From Ancylobacter polymorphus (GTDB taxonomy: Bacteria > Pseudomonadota > Alphaproteobacteria > Rhizobiales > Xanthobacteraceae), in assembly GCF_022836935.1 (NCBI RefSeq), contig NZ_CP083239.1, forward strand, positions 3,610,001 through 3,674,000: a DNA stretch of 64,000 nt, given 5' to 3'. The notes below the pieces were generated by a model. The model did no database searches. It saw only the letters and a program-made list of their open reading frames with translations, and was not told where the DNA came from. Within the stretch, counting starts at the first letter, position 1; each line of letters starts with the position of its first letter. Position numbers and translations under genes: made by a program. Positions 35,046 to 43,772 of this stretch are shown here, piece by piece.

Positions 35046-35216
35046 CCGCGAAATTGCCACAATCCGGACGCCTGGCGCAGTGCTGCCCTGCCCTGATCGC
35101 ATGCCCCTGCCCTCGACAAGTCGGGTTGAGATCGGTTGAAAGCACTCTCCACCGCGCGCACCCTCACCGCAGCGCGAACCAACAGGGCGTTGACCGCCGG
35201 AGCAATCGAGAGCGCC

Positions 35217-35900
35217 ATGCTGGGGTTTACTATTATCGATGGGATGGGCTTCGCCGCCTTCTGCCTGTCTTGGGTCGCCTACCATCTGGTCATGGAAGGC
35301 GGTTGGGCGGAAAAGCGCACACTGAACCGCCGCATGGATGCGTATCGCTATCAGTGGATGCTGCGCATGCTGGAGCGCGAAAACCGCATCGTTGATGCCC
35401 AGATCATCGCGGCCTTGCAGAACGGCACCGCGTTCTTCGCTTCCACATCGCTCCTGGCGATCGGCGCCTCGCTGGCCATTCTGCAATCCACCGAAGCGGT
35501 GATGGCGCTTTTCCGCGACCTGCCCTTCGGCGTCCAGAACCGCACCAGCTGGGAATTGAAGACACTGGGCCTGACGCTCATCTTCGCCAATGCGTTCTTC
35601 AAATTCGCCTGGGCCTACCGCCTGTTCAATTACTCAACCATTCTGCTGGGATCGACGCCTCCTCCGTCCGAAGCCGCAACGCCGCAGGCGCAGGCGCATG
35701 TCGTCAAACTTGCGCGCATGGCCACCATTGCCGGCCGGCACTTCAACCGTGGGCAACGCGCCTTCTTCTTCGCGATTGCCTATCTCGGCTGGTATATCAA
35801 TGGCTGGGCGCTGATGGCGGCGACCTTTGCCATCTTCCTCGTCATGATCAACCGGCAACTGGGCCGGGACTCGCAGTGGGTGCTCGACAATGACGGATAA
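35217..35900 (+). CDS. DUF599 domain membrane protein
   Basis: The 227-residue protein matches DUF599. Hydrophobic helices are seen at about residues 8-25 (GFAAFCLSWVAYHLV), 70-92, 115-135 and near the C-terminus (YLGWYINGWALMAATFAIFLVM), with RRMDAYRYQWMLRMLERENRIVDAQI between the first two. The function is unknown. The start was taken at ATG 35217, where the family's N-terminal helix begins; an in-frame ATG at 35136 would add 27 polar residues. The last eleven bases overlap the DUF3253 gene. Confidence 0.84.
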   Translation: MLGFTIIDGMGFAAFCLSWVAYHLVMEGGWAEKRTLNRRMDAYRYQWMLRMLERENRIVDAQIIAALQNGTAFFASTSLLAIGASLAILQSTEAVMALFRDLPFGVQNRTSWELKTLGLTLIFANAFFKFAWAYRLFNYSTILLGSTPPPSEAATPQAQAHVVKLARMATIAGRHFNRGQRAFFFAIAYLGWYINGWALMAATFAIFLVMINRQLGRDSQWVLDNDG

Positions 35901-36183
35901 TCCTACCCGCCCCTCCGAGGAAGCCGTCGAGGCAGCGATTCTCGCCGTCGCCGGCCAACCCGGTGCCGCCAGAACGGTGACGCCGGAAGAGATCGCGCGC
36001 AGCGTCGCCACCGGAACCGATTGGCAGAGCCTGCTCCCGTCCGTGAGGCGCGGCGCCCTGCGGCTCGCCGAAGCCGGCCGACTGGTGCTTTATCGCAAGG
36101 GCAAGCCTGTTGCCCCCGCAGACCTGCGCGGCGTCTATCGCCTTGGGCTGCCGCCCTCCGGCGACGGGGCAACGGCGCCTTAG
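35890..36183 (+). CDS. DUF3253 family protein
   Basis: A 97-residue protein of the DUF3253 family, recognised from the pattern TVTPEEIARSVATGTDWQSL, then the basic helix VRRGALRLAEAGRLVLYRKGK, and PADLRGVYRLG. It looks like a small winged-helix fold, possibly nucleic-acid-binding, but the function is unknown. Its start overlaps the end of DUF599 by eleven bases in another frame, so the two are translationally coupled. It is convergent with the YdcF-like gene. Confidence 0.82.
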   Translation: MTDNPTRPSEEAVEAAILAVAGQPGAARTVTPEEIARSVATGTDWQSLLPSVRRGALRLAEAGRLVLYRKGKPVAPADLRGVYRLGLPPSGDGATAP

Positions 36184-36206
36184 GGCCTCCGCGATCCCCT
36201 CCTGAG

Positions 36207-37031
36207 TTAGCTACCGGAGGGCTGTCCCGCTGAAGGAGCCGCTGGCGCCGGCAGCGGGCTGTCGATACGGCCCGTCAGATAATACACGGTGAGCCCAATC
36301 CACTCACGCAGCGCCAGCTCAAAAAAACTGGCCCCTTCCGCCACTGAACCGAACAGGCGGAAATAACCGGGATCGCCGGTCGTGCGGAAGTCGACAGGAT
36401 AAGCGGTGACAGGGAACCCTGCCGCGCGGAAACACCCAACGGCTCTCGGCATGTGAAAGGCCGAGGTGACCAGCAACCAGTTCTCGCCCGGAGCCGGCTT
36501 CACCAGCGCCGTTGTCAGTCGGGCGTTCTCGGCGGTATTGCGCGACGTTCGCTCGAAGATCACGCGCCCCTCCGGCAGCCCGATTTGTGGCAGCGCAAGA
36601 CGCACCACATCCGCGTCCTGCATCGCTGGCTTCTGAAGCAGGCCACTTCCACCGGAGAAGACAATCCTCGCGTCGGGATAGCGGCGGGCGAGCTCGCCAA
36701 GCGCCAGAATCCGCTCAGCCGATTCCTGGAACGCGGGTTGCCCGCGCGCGGCCGTGATGCCGGGAAGTTCGGCGCCGCCAAGCACCACTATGCCGACGAC
36801 GCGCCGGCCATCGTCGACAAAGATGGGAAAGCGGTTCTCCAGCGGCACCAGCATCATCCGTCCGAACGGGCCAAGTCCGATCAGCAGTAGCCCCCCGGCT
36901 CCGATAGCGGCGAGCGTCAGCCCGAACCGACGCCAGCGCAGACCGAGGATCAGTCCGCCGACGGCGAGCAAGCTCAGCAGGGTGGAGGGTGCCGCCACCA
37001 TCCAGAAGATTTTGGAGAGAGTGAAGAACAC
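36207..37031 (-). CDS. YdcF family protein (DUF218)
   Basis: The 274-residue protein has two N-terminal hydrophobic helices (about residues 12-30 and 36-55) and the DUF218 Rossmann-like domain with GIVVLGGAELPG, IVFSGGSG, SRNTAENARLTT and LLVTSAFHMPRAVGCF. Relatives include YdcF and SanA/ElyC, envelope proteins linked to cell-wall intermediates. A GTG start at 37031 was chosen because AAGGAG lies nine bases upstream and the protein begins at VFFTLSKIFW there. It follows mgtE by 16 bases and is probably co-transcribed. Confidence 0.85.
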   Translation of the reverse strand: MFFTLSKIFWMVAAPSTLLSLLAVGGLILGLRWRRFGLTLAAIGAGGLLLIGLGPFGRMMLVPLENRFPIFVDDGRRVVGIVVLGGAELPGITAARGQPAFQESAERILALGELARRYPDARIVFSGGSGLLQKPAMQDADVVRLALPQIGLPEGRVIFERTSRNTAENARLTTALVKPAPGENWLLVTSAFHMPRAVGCFRAAGFPVTAYPVDFRTTGDPGYFRLFGSVAEGASFFELALREWIGLTVYYLTGRIDSPLPAPAAPSAGQPSGS

Positions 37032-37047
37032 CCCGCGCGGGCTCCTT

Positions 37048-38442
37048 TCAGAACCAGAGCGACGCAATCGAGAGGAAGGCAAAGAAGCCGACCACGTCGG
37101 TGATCGTGGTTACAAAGGGTCCCGACGCCACAGCGGGATCCACCTTCAGGCGGTCCAGCGCCAATGGAACGAGGATTCCCCCCAGCGCTGCAGCCGCCAG
37201 ATTGATGATCATGGCCAGCGCGATGACGAAGCCGAGATCGGCAAGGCCGAACCGGGCGAACACCACGGCGGCCATGATGACCGCGAACACCACGCCGTTG
37301 AACAGGCCCACCAGCAATTCGCGCGCGATCACCCGCCTCGCGTTGCTCGGGCGCAGTTCCCGGGTCGCAAGCGCACGCACCGCGACCGTCATGGTCTGCG
37401 TCGCGGCGTTGCCGCCCTGGCTGGCAACGATGGGCATCAGCACCGCGAGCGCCACCATGCGCTGCAGTTCTCCCTCGAACAACGCGATGACGAAGGAGGC
37501 GATGTTGGCCGCGATGAGGTTCAGCAGCAGCCAGGAAAAGCGGCTGCGGGCGATATACCAGAAGCTATCGGAAAGCTCCTCGTCGCCGGCCACGCCGCCA
37601 AGTGCCTTGAGGTCCTCATCCGCCTCCTCCTGGATCACGTCAACGATGTCATCGACGGTGAGCACGCCGACGAGCCGGCCGGCCTTGTCCACGACGGGAG
37701 CGGAGATGAGATTGTAGCGCTCGAACACCCGCGCCACGTCCTCCTGGTCGTCGGTCGCGTTGACGACATGGCGGTCCGGCGTGACCACATCGCCGAGCTT
37801 GGCGCCGCGACGCGTGCGGAGCAACCGGTCAAGCGGCACTGAACCGTCGAGGCGATAGGTGGCATCGACGACGAAGACCTCGAAGAAGGTTTCCGGCAAC
37901 CCCTCCGTCTCGCCGATATAGTCCAGCGTCTGGCCCACCGTCCAAAAGGGCGGCAGCGCGATGAACTCCGTCTGCATGCGCCGGCCGGCGCTTTCCTCGG
38001 GATAGTCGAGGCTGCGCTGCAGCGCCGCGCGCTCCGGGATGGAAAAGTTGGAAAGGATCTCCTGCTTGTCGGCATCATCAAGGTCTTCGAGAATGTAGAC
38101 CGCGTCGTCGGAATCAAGGTCCCGCATGCCCTCGACGACGGTCTGCGTCGGCAACGCCTCCAGAATCTGGACGCGCGCCGTCTCGTCCAGTTCGGTGAGG
38201 GCAGTGAAGTCGAAGTCGCTGCCTAGCAGTTCGATCAGCTTCGGCCGATCAGGCGCGGGCAGCGCTTCCAGCAGCCGCGCGACGTCGGTTTCGTGCAGGT
38301 CACGAAGAATGGCCCGAAGCGCATCGACGTCGCCGGCGTCGATCGCGCCGACCACGGCTTCGACGAAGCCCGGGGCCTCGGTCGGGTCGCTGTCATGCTC
38401 CGGCCCGCGCAAGGGGGTGGCGAACTCGGCCTCTTCGCGCAT
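37048..38442 (-). CDS. mgtE: Magnesium transporter MgtE
   Basis: MgtE is a Mg2+ channel gated by cytoplasmic Mg2+. The 464-residue protein has the helical N domain (DLHETDVARLLEALPAPDR, ALPTQTVVEGMRDLDSDDAV), a pair of CBS domains (about residues 140-265, including VVDKAGRLVGVLTVDDIVDV) and five membrane helices with MPIVASQGGNAATQTMTV, which lines the pore. It sits in the inner membrane. The ribosome binding site GGAGC is close to the ATG. The leader is short (about 160 bases to acyP), with no visible M-box. Confidence 0.95.
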   Translation of the reverse strand: MREEAEFATPLRGPEHDSDPTEAPGFVEAVVGAIDAGDVDALRAILRDLHETDVARLLEALPAPDRPKLIELLGSDFDFTALTELDETARVQILEALPTQTVVEGMRDLDSDDAVYILEDLDDADKQEILSNFSIPERAALQRSLDYPEESAGRRMQTEFIALPPFWTVGQTLDYIGETEGLPETFFEVFVVDATYRLDGSVPLDRLLRTRRGAKLGDVVTPDRHVVNATDDQEDVARVFERYNLISAPVVDKAGRLVGVLTVDDIVDVIQEEADEDLKALGGVAGDEELSDSFWYIARSRFSWLLLNLIAANIASFVIALFEGELQRMVALAVLMPIVASQGGNAATQTMTVAVRALATRELRPSNARRVIARELLVGLFNGVVFAVIMAAVVFARFGLADLGFVIALAMIINLAAAALGGILVPLALDRLKVDPAVASGPFVTTITDVVGFFAFLSIASLWF

Positions 38443-38602
38443 GCCCTGCTCCGGACCGGGGTGGTGAGGGGAAACGGCTCGACCCTAGCGGAAACGAGGC
38501 GCGTTCGCTGACAAGCCGGTGTTAATGAAGAGTCGGCCGAGGGACAATTCCTTAAGGCCTGTGCGGTTTCGAACTACCGAAACTTTGTTGCTGGATTTCA
38601 TC

Positions 38603-38896
38603 ATGTCGACCGTTACCGTAACTCGCCTCTTCATACGCGGACGCGTCCAGGGGGTCGGCTACCGGGCCTGGCTCGCGCGCGAAGCCGGAAGGCAGGACCT
38701 CTCTGGTTGGGTCCGCAATCGCAAGGACGGCTGCGTCGAAGCGCTTATCCTTGCTCCCTCGGCTACGCTTGCGGCTTTCATCGCCCTCTGCCGGATCGGG
38801 CCGACGGCGGCGCATGTCACCGACATAGACACCCAAGACGAGACGATACCCGCGAGCGACGCCGAAAACGGCTTCACCGTGCGCCCCACCGTCTAG
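38603..38896 (+). CDS. acyP: Acylphosphatase
   Basis: A 97-residue acylphosphatase that hydrolyses carboxyl-phosphate bonds. The catalytic loop is [10 protein letters not shown] with the phosphate-binding arginine R19, and the essential asparagine is in [15 protein letters not shown]. The start [14 protein letters not shown] was chosen as the family N-terminus; a longer frame from 38519 is not conserved-looking. Its stop overlaps that of lipB on the other strand by a few bases. It is divergent from mgtE. Confidence 0.92.
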   Translation: MSTVTVTRLFIRGRVQGVGYRAWLAREAGRQDLSGWVRNRKDGCVEALILAPSATLAAFIALCRIGPTAAHVTDIDTQDETIPASDAENGFTVRPTV

Positions 38897-39636
38897 GACG
38901 GACCGTCTTCGGTCACCGTCGGCCCGAAGACGGTCTCAAACGTCCGCCGTAGGGCCAGATCAGCATCCTCCATCGTCACGGGAAGGCCAAGATCGACCAG
39001 ACTGGTCACCCCATGCTCCCGCACGCCGCAGGGAACGATGCCGCCGAAATGTGAGAGATCGGGCTCCACATTCAGCGAGATGCCGTGCAACGTCACCCAG
39101 CGGCGCACTCTTATGCCGATCGCGGCGATCTTGTCTTCGCCGGAGCCGGCCTTTTCCGGGCGACGGACCCACACGCCAACGCGGTCCTCCCGCCGCTCGC
39201 CGCGCACATTGAACGACTCGAGCGCACGAATCAGCCACTCCTCCAGGGCAGCGACATAGCGGCGGACATCCGGCTCACGCCGCTTGAGGTCCAGCATGAC
39301 ATAGGCGACCCGCTGGCCGGGGCCATGATAGGTGAACTGCCCTCCCCGCCCGGTCTGGAAGATCGGGAACCGCCCGGCATCGACGAGGTCTTCCGGACGG
39401 GCGCTCGTGCCCGCTGTGTAAAGTGGCGGGTGCTCCAGCAGCCACACCAACTCGTCCGCCTCCCCGGAAGCGATGGCTCCCGCCACCCGGTCCATCTCCG
39501 CCAATGCGTCGGGATAGGTGACGGGCGATGAGGACACGCGCCAGCGGACAGGTGCTGCGCCCGGCTGCGGCGGCAGGAGTGGGCTCAGCGCATCGCGGGC
39601 GATGGGAACCGGCGAAGAAGGGCGCATCTCGTTCAT
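38893..39636 (-). CDS. lipB: Octanoyltransferase LipB
   Basis: LipB moves octanoate from acyl carrier protein to lipoyl domains, the first step of lipoate synthesis. The 247-residue protein has [17 protein letters not shown], the catalytic lysine K169 in [11 protein letters not shown], and the nucleophilic cysteine C203 in GGIVPCGV. It is cytoplasmic. The start [15 protein letters not shown] was set at 39636; an upstream extension is not conserved-looking. LipA is not in the window. The gene faces acyP with overlapping stops and is divergent from tRNA-Leu. Confidence 0.94.
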   Translation of the reverse strand: MNEMRPSSPVPIARDALSPLLPPQPGAAPVRWRVSSSPVTYPDALAEMDRVAGAIASGEADELVWLLEHPPLYTAGTSARPEDLVDAGRFPIFQTGRGGQFTYHGPGQRVAYVMLDLKRREPDVRRYVAALEEWLIRALESFNVRGERREDRVGVWVRRPEKAGSGEDKIAAIGIRVRRWVTLHGISLNVEPDLSHFGGIVPCGVREHGVTSLVDLGLPVTMEDADLALRRTFETVFGPTVTEDGPS

Positions 39637-39799
39637 GGCAGATACATAATGGCTGCCACCCTTCCTGTCGCCTCCACCCTGCGGCGGAACTGTCCACAGG
39701 CCCGGCCCGATCCGTGCCGGCACTTGTAGACCCCTATTCCATCTGCTAGACGATGCCCCGCTCGCGCTTGCCTCTCACGAAGCAGATGGCGCTGGCGAT

Positions 39800-39884
39800 G
39801 CGGTCGTGGCGGAATTGGTAGACGCGCTGCCTTGAGGTGGCAGTGGGTAACACCGTGGAGGTTCGAGTCCTCTCGACCGCACCA
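39800..39884 (+). tRNA. tRNA-Leu(GAG)
   Basis: An 85-base tRNA including the encoded CCA. The acceptor stem GCGGTCG pairs with CGACCGC, followed by A-CCA. The anticodon stem is CTGCC/GGCAG and the loop TTGAGGT gives anticodon GAG at 39834-39836, reading CUC and CUU. A long variable arm (GTGGGTAACACC) is typical of leucine tRNAs, and the T arm GAGGTTCGAGTCCTC is canonical. A UUCG-loop terminator follows. The 3' end shows no duplicated attachment site or neighbouring integrase. Confidence 0.97.
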
Positions 39885-39905
39885 GATTTTCCGGTTTCGG
39901 AACAC

Positions 39906-39934
39906 ACGGCGACCTTCGGGTCGCCGTTGTCGTT
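39906..39934 (+). terminator. Intrinsic terminator of tRNA-Leu
   Basis: Perfect nine-base arms ACGGCGACC (39906-39914) and GGTCGCCGT (39919-39927) enclose a TTCG tetraloop, a very stable hairpin, and are followed by TGTCGTTT. It lies 21 bases after the tRNA. Confidence 0.8.
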
Positions 39935-39987
39935 TCAGCGGCTCGCCGATCAAGGCCGGCGACCGGCGATGCGCCGACCCATGAGCG

Positions 39988-40761
39988 CTACTGAACCACA
40001 GCCGTGCGCGACGGCGCGGGCACGATGTGCACCACGCGGTATCCCTTTTCCTTCAGCGCGGCGAGAAAGGCGGGCAGCATCTTCGCGGTCTGACCGCGCG
40101 TATCGTGAAAAAGGATGATCCCCCGGCCCGCATGGTCGAGCCGGGTCATGATAAGGGTCAACTGCTCCTCGGGTGTCATCGGATTCCAGTCTGACGCCCA
40201 CAGATCCGCACCGAACACGCCGACACCGCGCTGCTTGAGATAGTCCAAGAGTTCGGGCGAGGCGCCAAAACCCGGAAAGCGGAAGAAGGGAACGCGGGGA
40301 TTGCCGCCGCTGGCGCCGTAGGCCGCCCGGTCATCGGACTTAAAGCCCTTCTCGATGTCGGCCACAGCCTTGTCATAGGGGATATCGGCCAGAGTCATCG
40401 GATGCGTCATGCTGTGATGGGCCACCGTGTGCCCCTCAGCGATCTCACGACGCACAAGATCGGGATGCGCGGCGGCGTTGCGGCCGATGACGAAAAACGT
40501 GGCGCGCACGCATTCACGCGCCAGCGTCTTCAGCACCGACGGCGTGGTGGCTGGCAGCGGGCCGTCGTCGAAGGTGAGCACCACCTCGCGGTCGGCGAGG
40601 TCGAGCGTCTGTGGGAAGTGCTTGGTGCCGACCTGCAGCCCCACGGGATCAACCACGAGGACCCGTGATGTGCCCAGCTTGCCGGTGCAATCGTCGGCCC
40701 GGGCGGCTGTTGCCCCCGCAAACACCGTCAGAACAAGCGCCAGTCGGACGACACTGAGCAT
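39988..40761 (-). CDS. Secreted polysaccharide deacetylase (NodB/CE4 family)
   Basis: The 257-residue protein begins with a signal peptide (MLSVVRLALVLTVFAGATAARA) and carries a NodB-homology domain: TFDDGPLPATT with the catalytic D65-D66, HHSMTHPMTL with metal-binding histidines, and FFRFPGFG. It should remove acetyl groups from a polysaccharide or peptidoglycan amino sugar in the periplasm. The polymer cannot be told from sequence. It lies 133 bases downstream of the pseudouridine synthase gene on the same strand. Confidence 0.88.
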   Translation of the reverse strand: MLSVVRLALVLTVFAGATAARADDCTGKLGTSRVLVVDPVGLQVGTKHFPQTLDLADREVVLTFDDGPLPATTPSVLKTLARECVRATFFVIGRNAAAHPDLVRREIAEGHTVAHHSMTHPMTLADIPYDKAVADIEKGFKSDDRAAYGASGGNPRVPFFRFPGFGASPELLDYLKQRGVGVFGADLWASDWNPMTPEEQLTLIMTRLDHAGRGIILFHDTRGQTAKMLPAFLAALKEKGYRVVHIVPAPSRTAVVQ

Positions 40762-40894
40762 GGCAAAACCCCGCGTGAGAAAGCGGCCCCTGCCTAGCGG
40801 ATCACGGGTGACGGCGCCATCCGGCGAGGCGCGCGTGCCACGCTCCCCTGCTCTCCGCCCGCCGCATGATTGACGCAGCGGCCTACGCGGAAGC

Positions 40895-41989
40895 TCAGCT
40901 CTCCGGCGCGTCAACGATCGGGTCGTATTGCGACGCGTCGAAGCCGAGCACGTTCCAGCTCTGCTGCATATGCGGCGGCAGCGGAGCGGAAACGTCGATC
41001 AGACGGTCGCCGCGCGGATGCGGAATCACCAGACGCCGCGCCAAGAGGTGAAGCCGGTTCTGCAGACCGCCGGGCAGCGGCCAGTTCTCGACGTTGAAAT
41101 ATTTCGGGTCGCCGACGATGGGGTGGCCGATATGGGCGGCATGGGCGCGCAGCTGATGGGTGCGCCCGGTCACCGGCTTCATCGACAGCCACGCCAGCTT
41201 CTGCGCGGCATGGTCGACAACGGCGTAATAGGAGATGGCGTGGCTCGCCTCGTCGTCACCGTGGCGGGCGACGCGCATCTTCTCCGCCGCCTCGTCCTTG
41301 GCCAGATAGGTGGAGATGCGCCCCTGCGCCGGCCGCGGCACGCCGGGGACCAGCGCCCAGTAGACCTTGCGGGCGGAGCGCGAGCGGAAGGTCTTGGCGA
41401 GTGTCGAGGCCGCAAGGCGGGTCTTTGCCACCAGAAGGATGCCGGACGTGTCCTTATCGATGCGGTGAACCAGACGCGGCTTCTGCCCGTCCGTACCACG
41501 CAGCGCTTCCAGCATGCCGTCGACATGGCGATAAGTGCCGGACCCGCCCTGAACGGCGAGGCCAAACGGCTTGTTCAGCACCAGCACGTCGCGATCTTCG
41601 AACAGGGTCATGTCCTTGAGCGCGCGGGCATCCTTGTCGTCGGAGCTGGCGCGCCGCACCGCCGGGGCGGAAAGCTCCTCACCTTCGGCCGGATGAGCAA
41701 CGCGGGGAGCGCGGGCGGGCGGCACCTCGCCGCGTGCGATGGCCTCCTCCGCTTCCAGATGATCCGCAGCGGAAAGTTGCGGCTTCTCCTCCAGCGGCGG
41801 GATGCGGATGGCCTGACCGGCGGAGAGCCGGGTATTGGTTTTCACCCGTCCGCCTTCAACCCGCACCTGCCCGCTGCGCAGCAGCTTCTGCAGATGGCCG
41901 AAGGAAAGGTCGGGATAATGGGTCTTGAACCAGCGGTCGAGCCGCATGCCCTCTTCATCCGCGTCGACGCGGCGTGTCTCAACGGCCAT
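40895..41989 (-). CDS. RluA-family pseudouridine synthase (RluC-like)
   Basis: The enzyme isomerises uridine to pseudouridine in RNA, probably 23S rRNA. The 364-residue protein has an N-terminal S4 RNA-binding domain (GMRLDRWFKTHYPDLSFGHLQKLLR), a low-complexity linker, and the catalytic domain with the nucleophilic aspartate in HRIDKDTSGILLVAKT and the RTHQLRAHAAHIGHPIVGD motif. The layout favours RluC over RluA. It is downstream of crcB on the same strand. The linker (residues about 80-115) is alanine- and glutamate-rich. Confidence 0.92.
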   Translation of the reverse strand: MAVETRRVDADEEGMRLDRWFKTHYPDLSFGHLQKLLRSGQVRVEGGRVKTNTRLSAGQAIRIPPLEEKPQLSAADHLEAEEAIARGEVPPARAPRVAHPAEGEELSAPAVRRASSDDKDARALKDMTLFEDRDVLVLNKPFGLAVQGGSGTYRHVDGMLEALRGTDGQKPRLVHRIDKDTSGILLVAKTRLAASTLAKTFRSRSARKVYWALVPGVPRPAQGRISTYLAKDEAAEKMRVARHGDDEASHAISYYAVVDHAAQKLAWLSMKPVTGRTHQLRAHAAHIGHPIVGDPKYFNVENWPLPGGLQNRLHLLARRLVIPHPRGDRLIDVSAPLPPHMQQSWNVLGFDASQYDPIVDAPES

Positions 41990-42037
41990 GATGTGGGTAC
42001 TCCTTACCCCTGCACATAGCCGAGACGAGGCGCTACG

Positions 42038-42421
42038 TCACGCGAGAGCGCGCATGATCGCCAGTCCTGCGAACACGCCAACCAGCGCAAGAGCGACGGA
42101 GCCGGCCACATAGAGCGCCGCCAGCCCGATCTCGCCCCGCTGTACCAGCAGCGCCGTGTCCAGGGAGAAAGTGGAAAAGGTGGTAAAGCCGCCGAGAATG
42201 CCGGTGATAATGAAGGCGCGGGCATGCATGGTCCAGCCGCCGCTTGCCAGGAAGGTCAGCCACCCCGCCACGAGACCGATGGTGAAACTGCCGATCACGT
42301 TGATGGCCAGGGTGCCGTAGGGAAAGCCCATGCCGAACAGACGCATGGCCGTCATGCCGACGGCGTTGCGCAGCACGCCCCCGATTCCGGCGCCGATGAA
42401 GATGAGAAGAATACCCTGCAC
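42038..42421 (-). CDS. crcB: Fluoride ion channel CrcB
   Basis: CrcB (Fluc) exports fluoride as a dual-topology dimer. The 127-residue protein has four hydrophobic helices and the family residues: GAGIGGVLRNAVG with the conserved arginine and asparagine, FPYGTLAINVIGSFTIG, and the central break GGFTTFSTFS with the pore phenylalanines. The gene sits between rarA and the pseudouridine synthase gene in one direction. A fluoride riboswitch is not visible, and the gene appears to depend on the upstream operon promoter. Confidence 0.93.
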   Translation of the reverse strand: MQGILLIFIGAGIGGVLRNAVGMTAMRLFGMGFPYGTLAINVIGSFTIGLVAGWLTFLASGGWTMHARAFIITGILGGFTTFSTFSLDTALLVQRGEIGLAALYVAGSVALALVGVFAGLAIMRALA

Positions 42422-42445
42422 GCCGCTTGCCCCGCTTGCTTCTTT

Positions 42446-43765
42446 CTAGCCGCCGCCCTGCCGCTCCTGGCGCAGCCGCGCCCAGTACTCCAGGCGCTTC
42501 TTCACCTCGCGCTCGAAGCCGCGTTCGTTCGGCGCGTAGAAATCTATACGTGCATCGCCGGCCAGCTCTTCGGGAAAGAACGACTGCCCGGCGAACGCAT
42601 CAGGGTAATCGTGATCGTATTGGTAGCCGGCGTGGTAACCGAGCTCCTTCATCAGCTTGGTCGGGGCATTGAGGATGTGCTTGGGCGGCGCCAGCGAACC
42701 GGTCTTCTGCGCCAAAGCGAGGGCGGCGTTGAAGGCGGAATAGGCGGCATTGGATTTCGGCGCCGTGGCGACATAGGCGATGGCCTGGGCCAGGAACAGG
42801 CGCCCCTCCGGCCAGCCCACACGCTCGAAGGCCGTCCAGGCCGCCACCACCTGCGGCATGGCCTGCGGGTCGGCCATGCCCACATCCTCCGACGCCGCAC
42901 AGCACAGTCGGCGGAACACGGTACCGGGGTCCTCGCCACCTGTCAGCATCCGCGCGGCCCAGTACATGGCACCGTTCACATCTGAACCGCGCAGGCTCTT
43001 ATGAAAGCAGCTGAGCAGGTTGTAATGCTCGTCCTGCCCCTTGTCGTAGATCGGTGCGCGCTTCTGCATCGTCGCGGCGAGCGCCTTCACGTCGAGGTCC
43101 GGCCCCTGCGGGAGAGAGAGCAGTTCCTCGGCGAGGCCGAGAAGATAGCGCCCGTCGCCATCGGCCATGCCGGCCAGCGCCGCGCGCGCCTCCGCATCCA
43201 GCGGCAGACGGCGGCCCTCGAGAGTCTCCGCCCGCTGGAGCAGACGTTCGATCGCCGCGGCGTCGAGCGCCTTGAACACCAAGACGCGCGCCCGAGAGAG
43301 TAGCGCCGCGTTCAGCTCGAAGGACGGGTTCTCCGTCGTGGCGCCGATCAGCGTGATCGTGCCGTCTTCCATGACGGGGAGGAAGCCGTCCTGCTGGGCG
43401 CGGTTGAAGCGATGAATTTCGTCGACGAAGAGCAGTGTGCCCTGCCCGATCGCCCGTCGTCCCCGCGCCGCCTCGAACACCTTCTTGAGCTCGGCGACGC
43501 CGGTGAAGATGGCGGAAACCTGCTCGAAATGCAGGTCGGTCTCCCGCGCCAGCAGCCGCGCCACCGTCGTCTTGCCGGTGCCCGGTGGGCCCCAGAAGAT
43601 GAGCGAGCCAAGCGAGCGGTTGGCGATCATACGGGTGAGCGCTCCGCCCTCCCCGGTCAGATGCTCCTGCCCGACGACCTCGCCGAGTTTCTGCGGCCGC
43701 AGCCGATCGGCCAGCGGGCGGGGAGCGGCGCTGTCGAGCCCGGCGGAAGCAAAGAGGTCAGCCAA
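42446..43765 (-). CDS. rarA: Replication-associated recombination protein A (RarA/MgsA)
   Basis: RarA is a AAA+ clamp-loader-like ATPase acting at stalled replication forks. The 439-residue protein has Walker A GPPGTGKT (residues 59-66), Walker B LLFVDEIHRFN, the sensor region GATTENPSFELNAALLSR and the C-terminal tetramerisation domain (KSLRGSDVNGAMYWAARM). It begins seven bases after the protease gene's stop and is followed by crcB after 24 bases, so the group reads as one operon. Confidence 0.95.
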   Translation of the reverse strand: MADLFASAGLDSAAPRPLADRLRPQKLGEVVGQEHLTGEGGALTRMIANRSLGSLIFWGPPGTGKTTVARLLARETDLHFEQVSAIFTGVAELKKVFEAARGRRAIGQGTLLFVDEIHRFNRAQQDGFLPVMEDGTITLIGATTENPSFELNAALLSRARVLVFKALDAAAIERLLQRAETLEGRRLPLDAEARAALAGMADGDGRYLLGLAEELLSLPQGPDLDVKALAATMQKRAPIYDKGQDEHYNLLSCFHKSLRGSDVNGAMYWAARMLTGGEDPGTVFRRLCCAASEDVGMADPQAMPQVVAAWTAFERVGWPEGRLFLAQAIAYVATAPKSNAAYSAFNAALALAQKTGSLAPPKHILNAPTKLMKELGYHAGYQYDHDYPDAFAGQSFFPEELAGDARIDFYAPNERGFEREVKKRLEYWARLRQERQGGG

Positions 43766-43772
43766 AATCGCC

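Noticed and set aside
38443..38602. Possible Mg2+ riboswitch (M-box) upstream of mgtE
   Set aside because: The gap is short and shows no conserved M-box core.
39800..39990. tRNA-Leu as an integration site for a mobile element
   Set aside because: No integrase and no duplicate of the tRNA 3' end is found downstream; the next gene is an ordinary deacetylase.
42400..42470. Possible fluoride riboswitch for crcB
   Set aside because: Only 24 bases separate rarA from crcB, too little for the riboswitch, and crcB is inside an operon.
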